5,400 nt of DNA from an uncultured Rikenella sp. (GCF_910577125.1 NZ_CAJTMN010000121.1:1-5400), one strand, 5' to 3'. Numbered from the stretch's first letter, positions 1 to 5,363 are shown. The notes: generated by a model from the sequence alone, not told the origin. Numbers and translations are program-made.

Positions 1-11
1 CTCCGAGGCCG

Positions 12-28
12 GCGATTCTGCGAATCGC
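12..28. repeat. 17-nt hairpin (7-3-7), repeat unit 1
   Basis: GCGATTC and GAATCGC form a perfect 7-bp stem around a TGC loop. The right arm can instead pair with a following copy: GCGAAT at 20-25 with ATTCGC at 32-37, so two exclusive folds exist. The stem is preceded by GGCCG, as is the hairpin at 127-143, and the sequence after it recurs near 215-234. Confidence 0.75.
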
Positions 29-74
29 GCTATTCGCTCTCGCCCCGATTCACCGCCCAAAGTCCGCTCCTTTC

Positions 75-125
75 GGCCTGTCGCCCATTTCCCCGAAGCC
101 GCTACGCGGCTTGGGCGGCAGGGCC
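75..125. repeat. Long imperfect inverted repeat with nested 17-nt hairpin
   Basis: The inner part (96-112) is a perfect 7-bp stem, AAGCCGC and GCGGCTT, around a TAC loop. Outside it, 77-86 pairs with 113-122 (one T-G wobble), and GG at 75-76 pairs with CC at 124-125 past a one-base bulge at 123. The left arm carries an unpaired run at about 87-95. As RNA or as extruded DNA this would be a stable two-part hairpin. No T-run follows on either strand. Confidence 0.65.
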
Positions 126-126
126 G

Positions 127-143
127 GCGGTTCTCCGAACCGC
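127..143. repeat. 17-nt hairpin (7-3-7), repeat unit 2
   Basis: GCGGTTC and GAACCGC form a perfect stem around TCC. Compared with the hairpin at 12-28 it differs by A to G in one arm and by the matching T to C in the other, so pairing is kept. Both stems follow GGCCG. Confidence 0.75.
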
Positions 144-202
144 AAGAGCACAGCCCATTCACTGCTCCATTCTCGAAAATCCGTCCTCGGTGCGCAAGCC
201 CA

Positions 203-221
203 GCAATTCCTATGGAATCGC
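203..221. repeat. Imperfect hairpin, repeat unit 3
   Basis: GC plus ATTCC pairs with GGAAT plus GC around a TAT loop, with one A-C mismatch (205 against 219). Positions 215-234 match 22-41 at 18 of 20 bases, so this hairpin and its right flank appear to be a diverged copy of the unit at 12-41. Confidence 0.6.
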
Positions 222-299
222 GCTACTCGTTCTCAAAATACATTTTAACGCCCGTAGCAATCCAGAGCCAACGGAGGGCGCAACGAGCTCCGTCGAGTT

Positions 300-331
300 G
301 CAGTCCTCCGCCTGCCGGGGCGGCGGACTGC
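300..331. repeat. GC-rich hairpin
   Basis: GCAGTCC (300-306) pairs with GGACTGC (325-331), and CCGCC (308-312) pairs with GGCGG (319-323). A single T-C mismatch separates the two stem parts, and the loop is six bases. It directly abuts a second hairpin at 332-348, giving two stacked stem-loops. No T-run follows, so it is not a typical intrinsic terminator. Confidence 0.7.
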
Positions 332-348
332 GCGACCCAAAGGGTCGC
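332..348. repeat. 17-nt hairpin (7-3-7)
   Basis: GCGACCC and GGGTCGC form a perfect 7-bp stem around AAA. It starts on the base after the 300-331 hairpin and is followed by an A-rich stretch (349-366). Its geometry is the same as that of the hairpins at 12-28, 96-112, 127-143 and 725-741. Confidence 0.75.
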
Positions 349-366
349 AAAAGCTAAGAACAAAAT

Positions 367-387
367 ACGGCCGACAGTTCGGCCCGT
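367..387. repeat. Short hairpin
   Basis: GGCCGA (369-374) pairs with TCGGCC (379-384) around CAGT. The stem continues with AC (367-368) and GT (386-387) past a bulged C at 385. Confidence 0.5.
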
Positions 388-415
388 TTCTCCGCCCCCT
401 GCTCGGCCCAGCGCA

Positions 416-443
416 GCGCGAAAGCCGCAAGTGGTTTTCGCGC
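416..443. repeat. 11-bp hairpin
   Basis: GCGCGAAAGCC (416-426) pairs with GGTTTTCGCGC (433-443), with one G-T pair, around a six-base loop. It is one of the longest uninterrupted stems in the intergenic region. No promoter or T-run is visible beside it. Confidence 0.65.
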
Positions 444-505
444 CCGGAGAACAGTTGTAGCCCCAAACACTGCCCCGTGTCCGCCCATTGCGGCTCCGCT
501 GTCTG

Positions 506-584
506 CCGTCGCCCGCTGGGATTTCATCTCGTTTTGCTCACCGCAAAACGAGCGAAATCCCTCCTTTAGGCGGGCGGGCGACGG
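506..584. repeat. Long fold-back element, about 79 nt
   Basis: Three nested perfect stems are visible: 506-516 with 574-584 (11 bp, CCGTCGCCCGC), 518-525 with 554-561 (8 bp, GGGATTTC), and 528-537 with 543-552 (10 bp, CTCGTTTTGC). The loop is five bases (538-542). The right arm carries a 12-base insertion (562-573) containing TCCTTTAGGCGG. With 29 paired bases this is the strongest inverted repeat in the window. It could be a MITE-like or REP-like element or a structured RNA; there is no transposase, and I saw no clear target-site duplication. Confidence 0.75.
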
Positions 585-619
585 TATCAAGTTCAGTCCG
601 CGCGCCTTGGGGCAATCTT

Positions 620-645
620 GTCAAAACGCACAAGTGCATTTTGAC
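620..645. repeat. Hairpin related to the 506-584 module
   Basis: GTCAAAA (620-626) pairs with TTTTGAC (639-645), then, past a C-A mismatch, GCA (628-630) pairs with TGC (635-637) around CAAG. It is followed by TCCCTCCTAAGGCG (650-663), which resembles TCCCTCCTTTAGGCG at 558-572 beside the larger fold-back, suggesting two copies of one repeat module. Confidence 0.6.
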
Positions 646-671
646 GCTTTCCCTCCTAAGGCGTCGGCGCG

Positions 672-688
672 CGGTCGAGCTTCGACTG
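672..688. repeat. 17-nt hairpin (7-3-7, one G-T pair)
   Basis: CGGTCGA (672-678) pairs with TCGACTG (682-688) around GCT, using one G-T wobble. It has the same 7-3-7 geometry as the perfect hairpins elsewhere in the intergenic region. Confidence 0.5.
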
Positions 689-724
689 GCCTCGGGCCGG
701 CCGGGCCCCACGTCCCGTGGACGG

Positions 725-741
725 GAAATGCTTCGCATTTC
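725..741. repeat. 17-nt hairpin (7-3-7)
   Basis: GAAATGC and GCATTTC form a perfect 7-bp stem around TTC. Just upstream, CCACG (708-712) and CGTGG (716-720) form a smaller 5-3-5 hairpin, so two stems sit side by side about 135 bases downstream of the pbpC stop. Confidence 0.75.
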
Positions 742-875
742 TGCGGCCGTGTCAGCCCCATTCTTTATCCGCGCGCCTCACACTCCGCAAGACTCAGATA
801 TCGACCGCGCTGCGCTGCGGCAGCCTCGGCCCAACCCCTCGCACCGTTCTCCGTTCGCGCGCCAAGCTCCCCTGC

Positions 876-3188
876 TCACTCCCGCCGCAGCACCGTGAAA
901 CGAACGGTTTGCGTGTATCCCGCCTCGTCCACCACCGTCAGCCGATGCTCCCCCGCCGACGGAGAGACCGCAAACGTATGCCCCGCCGCCGAAGAGGCCC
1001 GCGTCGTCCCCAGGTAAAGCTGATCCAGATGCCAGTGTACCGACATACTGTCCGACCGATGCGCCGCCCGGAAAACAAATTTCTCGAACCCCTCCGCCCC
1101 GCCCCCTCCTTTGGGCAGATAAAGCATCGCACCCGGCTGCGGATAAATCACCTCCAGCGGCCGCATGTCCGCCGCCACAGGAGGCGGCACATAGTCCGTC
1201 GCCCGCTGCCGATAGTAATACTCCGCCGCCGGAGGCAGGACGAACCATCCCCTCGTCTCACCACCCGCCGTCACCGGACGATGATAGGGACAGACCCTCG
1301 AGACGACTCCCCGCAGCGGGATCCGCACCGTATCCACCGCATCTCCCGACGACACGCACCACTCCGACACCCGATGCCCGCTCCTCCGGCATACCGCCGC
1401 CTCCGTCATATCTCCGAGCGGCTCCGGAAACCATTCGCCCCCGTCCGGCAACAACGAAAAGAGATCGAACAGAATCGGAGCCGCATACCCCACCCCCGTC
1501 ATCCCCGCCCGGCCCTCGCCGTCGGCATTCCCCACCCATACCCCCACCGCATACCGCGGCGTCACCCCGATCGCCCACGCATCACGATTGCCGTAACTCG
1601 TCCCCGTCTTCCACGCCACCCGCTTCATCGAGCTGAACTCCTGCCACGCAGCCTCCTCCTCGGGACGATTCACCCCGCTCATCGCCTCGAACATAAACCA
1701 CAACGCCGACGGAGAGAGCGGACACCCCCCCTCCGCCTTCCGTATCGTCGCCGACGAATCGACCCTCAGCCCCCGCATATCCTCCGCCTCGTACCGCCCC
1801 GTCCGGCCGTATCGCAGCAACGACCTCGCCAGCGCCGCATAAAGTCCCGTCATCTCGCCCAGCGTCCCCTCCGCCCCGCCCAGGATCAGCGTCGAACCGT
1901 AATCGTCCGCACTCCGGTCGAACGTCGTCAGCCCCATCGAACGCAGCAGTCCCAAGAAACGGTTATGATTGTACTCGGTCAGCATCCGCACGACCGGCAC
2001 GTTGAGCGACCGTTCGACCGCCCGCCGCGCCGAGACCACCCCGCCGAACGTCTTGTCGTAATTGGACGGCACGAATCCCGCGACATTCAGCGGTGTATCG
2101 AATACCAGCGTATTCGGCAATATCTGCCCCTCGGTCAGCATCGCCCCGTAGAGGATCGGTTTCAGCAGGCTGCCCGTACTCCGCCGGGCCGACACGACAT
2201 CCACCGACCGACCGTCCCGCGCCTCCGCCGCCCGTTCGCCCGGCGAGAGGTTCCCCACATAGACCAGCACCTCGCCCGACTCCACATCCGCCACCACCGC
2301 CGCCGCATTCCGGATCCGGTTGGCCGCCAGCAGCCGTTCACCGTATCCGTCCAGAATCTGCTGCGCCCGCACCTGAAGCGTATAATCCACCGTCGTGCGC
2401 CACGCCCTGCCCGCAGCCAGCCGATCCGCCAGCTGAGGCGCATGCCGCGGCAACGGCTCCGGCGCATCGGGCAGCGGTTCGGCCAGCGCCGCCTCGTACT
2501 CCAGCGTGTCCAGCACCCGCCCGGCCAGCAGCCGGCCGAGCAGCCGATTCCGTTTCGCCAACAGCTCCCCGCGCCCCCGTCCCGGATGGATCAGAGCCGG
2601 CGAATTGGGCAGCACCGCGAGCACAGCCGCCTCGGCCCACGACAACTGATCCGGCGCATGTCCGAAATAACGCCACGCCGCCGCCTCGACCCCCACCACA
2701 TTTCCGCCGAACGGCGCATGAGCCGCATAGAGCGCCAGAATCTCCTCCTTCGAATAGCTCCACTCGATGCGCGTGGCGAGCACCGCCTCGCGGATCTTCT
2801 CGCCCACCGTCCGGGGCGGATTCCCCCGGCTCAGCCTCACCAGCTGCATCGTGAGCGTCGACCCGCCGCTGACCACCTCACCTGCCCTCCGGTTCTGCTC
2901 CGCCGCCCGCACCAGCGCCGGCAGCGAGACCCCCGGATGGCGATAGAAGCGCCGGTCTTCATACTCGACCACCGCCCGCAGATACTTGTCCGACAAAGCC
3001 GTCCCGGGCGGAAAGCGCCACTGCCCGTCCTCCGCTACCCGCGCGCCGAGCAGCTCGCCGCCGCGGGCATACCACACCGTCGAATACGGCGCATCGAACA
3101 ACGGCGAAGGCAGCATCCGCACATATCCCGCCACCACCCCTGCCGCCAGGAGAGCCAGCAACCCGTTTCGTATGCGCCGTCGTTCCAT
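876..3188 (-). CDS. pbpC: Penicillin-binding protein 1C, bifunctional peptidoglycan synthase
   Basis: This is a class A penicillin-binding protein that polymerises lipid II into glycan strands and carries a transpeptidase-type domain; it acts on the periplasmic side of the inner membrane. A short basic N-terminus and one membrane segment (about 8-23) come first. The GT51 glycosyltransferase follows: E-D-x-x-F-x-x-H-x-G at 77-86 (Glu77 likely catalytic), GGSTLTMQ at 108-115 and KIREA at 131-135. The transpeptidase has S-x-x-K at 340-343 (Ser340 nucleophile), SLN at 394-396 and KTGT at 527-530. The tail (about 675-770) fits the PBP1C-specific BiPBP_C domain. All key motifs are intact, and 770 aa is the normal length of PBP1C proteins. 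The ATG at 3188 places the membrane segment correctly. It is divergent from the MuiA-family gene; the alpha-2-macroglobulin gene often found beside pbpC is not immediately upstream. The PBP1C call, rather than PBP1A or 1B, rests on the C-terminal domain and length. Confidence 0.96.
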   Translation of the reverse strand: MERRRIRNGLLALLAAGVVAGYVRMLPSPLFDAPYSTVWYARGGELLGARVAEDGQWRFPPGTALSDKYLRAVVEYEDRRFYRHPGVSLPALVRAAEQNRRAGEVVSGGSTLTMQLVRLSRGNPPRTVGEKIREAVLATRIEWSYSKEEILALYAAHAPFGGNVVGVEAAAWRYFGHAPDQLSWAEAAVLAVLPNSPALIHPGRGRGELLAKRNRLLGRLLAGRVLDTLEYEAALAEPLPDAPEPLPRHAPQLADRLAAGRAWRTTVDYTLQVRAQQILDGYGERLLAANRIRNAAAVVADVESGEVLVYVGNLSPGERAAEARDGRSVDVVSARRSTGSLLKPILYGAMLTEGQILPNTLVFDTPLNVAGFVPSNYDKTFGGVVSARRAVERSLNVPVVRMLTEYNHNRFLGLLRSMGLTTFDRSADDYGSTLILGGAEGTLGEMTGLYAALARSLLRYGRTGRYEAEDMRGLRVDSSATIRKAEGGCPLSPSALWFMFEAMSGVNRPEEEAAWQEFSSMKRVAWKTGTSYGNRDAWAIGVTPRYAVGVWVGNADGEGRAGMTGVGYAAPILFDLFSLLPDGGEWFPEPLGDMTEAAVCRRSGHRVSEWCVSSGDAVDTVRIPLRGVVSRVCPYHRPVTAGGETRGWFVLPPAAEYYYRQRATDYVPPPVAADMRPLEVIYPQPGAMLYLPKGGGGAEGFEKFVFRAAHRSDSMSVHWHLDQLYLGTTRASSAAGHTFAVSPSAGEHRLTVVDEAGYTQTVRFTVLRRE

Positions 3189-3195
3189 AGTCTTC

Positions 3196-3203
3196 CAAAA
3201 GTA
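3196..3203 (-). promoter_or_regulatory. Candidate -7 element for pbpC
   Basis: Read on the minus strand, this is TACTTTTG, a perfect match to the Bacteroidetes -7 consensus TAnnTTTG. It ends 7 bases before the pbpC ATG, so transcription would start almost at the start codon and the message would be nearly leaderless. No clear TTG -33 element sits at the usual distance, and GGAAG just before the ATG is only a weak ribosome-binding candidate. The match could be fortuitous. Confidence 0.4.
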
Positions 3204-3245
3204 GCTATTTTCACAGAGAATCGGCCTCCGAAACGATATAACCGG

Positions 3246-3279
3246 CCCCTATTTCCATTATACCCCTATTTCCACTATA
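3246..3279. repeat. 17-bp tandem duplication in divergent promoter region
   Basis: CCCCTATTTCCATTATA (3246-3262) is followed directly by CCCCTATTTCCACTATA (3263-3279), identical at 16 of 17 positions. The second copy runs into the candidate -7 element of the MuiA-family gene. The repeat may be a doubled regulator site or simply a slippage duplication; the sequence does not decide. Confidence 0.8.
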
Positions 3280-3295
3280 TTTGTAGGTAGCTTTG
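3276..3295 (+). promoter_or_regulatory. Candidate promoter -7 elements for the MuiA-family gene
   Basis: Two perfect matches to TAnnTTTG are present: TATATTTG at 3276-3283 and TAGCTTTG at 3288-3295. They would give 5' leaders of roughly 25-40 bases before the ATG at 3329. No clear TTG lies in the -33 zone; that position is occupied by the TATTTCC part of the tandem repeat, so strength or regulation may depend on the repeat. Confidence 0.5.
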
Positions 3296-3328
3296 CATAG
3301 TTCAAACCGATACAAACCCCGATTCAAG

Positions 3329-4954
3329 ATGAAACACATCGGTCTCCTTTTAGCCGCCGTGCTCTTCGGAGGACAGGCCGTCCCGTCGGCCGCGGCCGCC
3401 CCTCTGCAGGGAGAGGTCAAGAGCGTCAAGATCTACCCCCGCGGCGTTTACGTCACGATGTCGATTCCGGCGCCCCTGCAGGCCGGCGAGACGGAGATCG
3501 TCTTTCCCGACCTGTGGTACGCCGATCCGACGACCGTAGAGCTACGTCTGCTGCCGGGCACGACCGACGCCACCTATGTGATGGAATCGCAACAGGCCGT
3601 GCGCGGGAGCGACGTAGAGCAACAGCAGCGCCACCTGCTTCTGCGCGACACGCTGTCAGCCCGGCGGGCCCGGCTCGAAGCCGACAGCATGGTGCTGGTG
3701 CGCGAGATCGAGTTCCTGCAGGCGAATGCCAAACAGACGACCGCCTCGGTCAGCCAGCTGGCAGCGGCCGACACCTGGATGCAGACGAAATACGCCGCCG
3801 TCTACGAAGCCCAACGCCAGAACCGCGAAGCCCGGGCGGCACTGGATCGGGCCTGGGCAGAGAACGAACGCACCATCCGGCGGATAGACAGCCAGGCCTC
3901 TCAGGTGACGCTGGTTCGGGCGCGGGTGAACAGCCTCCGGGCCCAAAAGGCGACGTTCGAACTCGCCTACTTCACCCGGGCGGCCCAGTGGGAACCGGTC
4001 TACTTTTTCCGTTTCGAACCCGCCCGGGCGATGGCCGAACTGGACTATCAGGGAACGGTGTGGCAGTGGACGCATTTCGACTGGAACCGGGTGGCCGCCA
4101 CGCTGAGCTACGGCACCCCGAACCGTTCGCTGAACCGCCCTCAGCTCACGCCCCGAACCATGTCGTACACCCCGGCAGTCAAATATCGGGTAAACACCCT
4201 GAATTTGAACACCACCCAGGATATGGCGGTGGATGTCACGAAATTCGGAGGCACTTATAACGGAGAGACGGTGCGTCCGCAGCTCATGGCCGCCGCACCG
4301 GTCGCTCCGATGGCACAGCCGGCCCGCATGGAGGTGTCGGAAAACAGCATCAGCTACCTGCTGGCCTCTCCGCTGACGCTGGTCTCGTCGTCCGACAACG
4401 GCGAACTCCGGCAGACGGTACAGGTTCGGCGCGACACGGTTCCCGTGCTGTACGAGTACGAAGTCACGCCGAAGATCAGCCCGGACGTCCTGCTGCTGGC
4501 CCGCGTGCCCGACTGGCAGCAGCTGCACCTGACGAACGGCCGGGTAAATGTCTTCTGCGACGGCCGGATGCTGGGGCAGTCGAACCTCTCGGTTCGGAAC
4601 ACGGCCGATACGCTGGTGCTGCCGCTGACCATCGAATCGCAGGTGGTGGTGGATCGCAAAGAGACGGGGAACTACAAGGAGCGGGCTTCGGGTTCGAAGA
4701 TGGAGCAGATGCGGTCGTACGAGATCCGGATCAAGAACAACAAATCGTTCCCGGTGAATCTGACCGTGAAAGACCAGTATCCGCTGTCGACCACGTCGGA
4801 AGTGGAGGTCACCCTGACGAACGATTCGGGAGCCGAGGCGGATCCGCAGACGGGTATGCTGACCTGGCATCTCGCCCTCTCTCCGGGCGAGGAACGCGTC
4901 GTGACCTTCGGCTACACCGTCCGCTATCCTCGCGGCGGCCGGTTGCTTTGGTAG
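3329..4954 (+). CDS. Exported DUF4140/DUF4139 protein (mucoidy inhibitor MuiA family)
   Basis: This 541-aa protein has an N-terminal signal peptide (basic MKH, hydrophobic core to about residue 19, Ala-rich cleavage zone at 20-24), so it is probably exported. An N-terminal DUF4140-like beta domain (about 28-90, VKSVKIYPRGVYV) is followed by a long charged helical, probably coiled-coil stretch (about 95-210) and a C-terminal DUF4139 domain (about 212-535). The latter shows the family-like segments AQWEPVYFFRF, YEYEVTPKISPDV near 375-387, and KDQYPLS near 481-487. Family members are named for a mucoidy-inhibitor phenotype, but their biochemical role is not established and I assign none. I chose ATG 3329 over the in-frame TTG at 3293 because it begins the signal peptide directly and the TTG overlaps the promoter match. 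The last residues (GGRLLW) lie at a composition change and may have been altered. No terminator is visible before the next frame. Confidence 0.9.
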   Translation: MKHIGLLLAAVLFGGQAVPSAAAAPLQGEVKSVKIYPRGVYVTMSIPAPLQAGETEIVFPDLWYADPTTVELRLLPGTTDATYVMESQQAVRGSDVEQQQRHLLLRDTLSARRARLEADSMVLVREIEFLQANAKQTTASVSQLAAADTWMQTKYAAVYEAQRQNREARAALDRAWAENERTIRRIDSQASQVTLVRARVNSLRAQKATFELAYFTRAAQWEPVYFFRFEPARAMAELDYQGTVWQWTHFDWNRVAATLSYGTPNRSLNRPQLTPRTMSYTPAVKYRVNTLNLNTTQDMAVDVTKFGGTYNGETVRPQLMAAAPVAPMAQPARMEVSENSISYLLASPLTLVSSSDNGELRQTVQVRRDTVPVLYEYEVTPKISPDVLLLARVPDWQQLHLTNGRVNVFCDGRMLGQSNLSVRNTADTLVLPLTIESQVVVDRKETGNYKERASGSKMEQMRSYEIRIKNNKSFPVNLTVKDQYPLSTTSEVEVTLTNDSGAEADPQTGMLTWHLALSPGEERVVTFGYTVRYPRGGRLLW

Positions 4955-5343
4955 TTCGGGGGTACCTGAATTGGAGGCTTTGGTCTGACTTTACGCGTAC
5001 GGATGATGTTGAACAGCCGTTTCTGGGTACTTTCCCCTATTACTCGGACGGGAAAGCGGGGGAAAAGTATGGCAATGGAGATTACAAGGCGACCAACGGT
5101 CGGTTGTACAAGGTAAGCACCTCGGGTGAGGGAACCCCGCTAGCCTGGTACCCCGCCCCGGGCTGCCGCGACCGCGGCTACGGCGCGGGCGCGCTGTACG
5201 GCGTCGGCCACAGCGGGCACAGCTGGTCTTCCGCTACAAGCGACATCAACGGTTTGTACTTGGGTTTCCTCGTGACGAGCCTCGGTCCTAGTGACGCGAA
5301 CAGTCGCGCCCACGGTCTTCAGTTGCGTTGCCTCTCGGAATAA
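4948..5343 (+). CDS. C-terminal fragment of a lectin-fold (FISUMP-like) protein, probably truncated
   Basis: The frame encodes 131 residues ending in LRCLSE. It resembles the C-terminus of Bacteroidales proteins with a C-type-lectin-like or FISUMP-type domain: GTPLAW (62-67), a Pro-Gly turn, GALYGVG (about 81-87), WSSA (93-96), a hydrophobic strand L-x-F, RA-x-G (120-123) and LRCLSE (126-131). Such domains are usually at the end of much longer, often surface-anchored proteins and can bind ligands. Here there is no signal peptide and no N-terminal domain. The only in-frame start before the lectin part is a TTG at 4948 inside the end of the MuiA-family gene, with no convincing ribosome-binding site in register. 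The frame stays open far upstream, but only as an out-of-frame shadow of that gene. Residues 1-61 (NWRLWSDF, GTFPYYSDG) look coding but I do not recognise them. Most likely this is a 5'-truncated remnant or a variable-region cassette; translation is unproven. Confidence 0.7.
   Translation: MVVRGYLNWRLWSDFTRTDDVEQPFLGTFPYYSDGKAGEKYGNGDYKATNGRLYKVSTSGEGTPLAWYPAPGCRDRGYGAGALYGVGHSGHSWSSATSDINGLYLGFLVTSLGPSDANSRAHGLQLRCLSE
5149..5343 (+). other. Candidate variable region of a diversity-generating retroelement
   Basis: In DGRs a reverse transcriptase copies a template repeat while mutating adenines, and the copy replaces the variable region at the end of a lectin-fold gene. Here, scaffold residues alternate with positions whose codons fit AAC, AAT or TAC mutated only at A: TGC (5164), GAC, CGC, GGC, TAC (5170-5181), TAC GGC (5197), CAC AGC (5209 and 5218), GGT (5263), CTC (5269), AGC (5278), GGT (5284), GAC (5293), AGT (5302) and CAC (5311). 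Of the 21 codons from 5161 to 5223, 17 end in C, and only seven of the 63 bases are adenine. High GC alone could produce part of this. No template repeat or reverse transcriptase is in view, so the call rests on codon pattern and fold. Confidence 0.55.
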
Positions 5344-5363
5344 ACGGGGCGGACACGGCCATT

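Larger units (their letters stand above)
1..875. other. Gene-free, hairpin-rich intergenic region
   Basis: I see no credible protein gene here. The open frames present are short, overlap on both strands, are rich in Arg, Pro, Ser and Ala, and contain no recognisable domain; they are what GC-rich DNA gives by chance. What the stretch does hold is a dense series of inverted repeats: long fold-backs at 75-125 and 506-584, five perfect 17-nt hairpins and several imperfect ones, plus partial direct repeats. No tRNA or rRNA is recognisable. The region lies downstream of pbpC on the minus strand, so some hairpins may be transcribed as its 3' trailer, but none is followed by a clear T-run that would mark an intrinsic terminator. 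A mosaic of dispersed intergenic repeats is the most likely reading. Confidence 0.7.

Noticed and set aside
300..366. Intrinsic terminator formed by the stacked hairpins
   Set aside because: The stems are strong, but no T-run follows on the plus strand; on the minus strand the A-rich stretch at 349-366 lies upstream of the stem, not downstream.
12..741. CRISPR array
   Set aside because: The hairpins differ in sequence and spacing and no identical repeat alternates with regular spacers.
212..898. Several 60-140 codon frames on both strands of the intergenic region
   Set aside because: They overlap one another and the hairpins, have low-complexity Pro/Arg/Ser composition, and show no domain, signal peptide or start-site support.
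717..3290. An 857-codon open frame on the plus strand covering all of pbpC
   Set aside because: It is antisense to an intact pbpC, extremely rich in Arg, Pro and His, and has no domain; high GC on the coding strand leaves the opposite frame free of stops.
3293..3328. Upstream TTG start for the MuiA-family gene, adding 12 residues
   Set aside because: It would place a polar, basic extension before the signal peptide and overlaps the second -7 match; ATG 3329 gives a standard export signal.
3656..4870. A 404-codon minus-strand frame inside the MuiA-family gene
   Set aside because: It is a shadow of a gene with clear signal peptide and domain motifs, is Arg- and His-rich, and has no recognisable start context.
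4940..4960. A -1 ribosomal frameshift fusing the MuiA-family protein to the lectin fragment
   Set aside because: The registers would allow it, but there is no canonical slippery heptamer and no clear downstream structure at fixed spacing; a junction or truncated gene is simpler.
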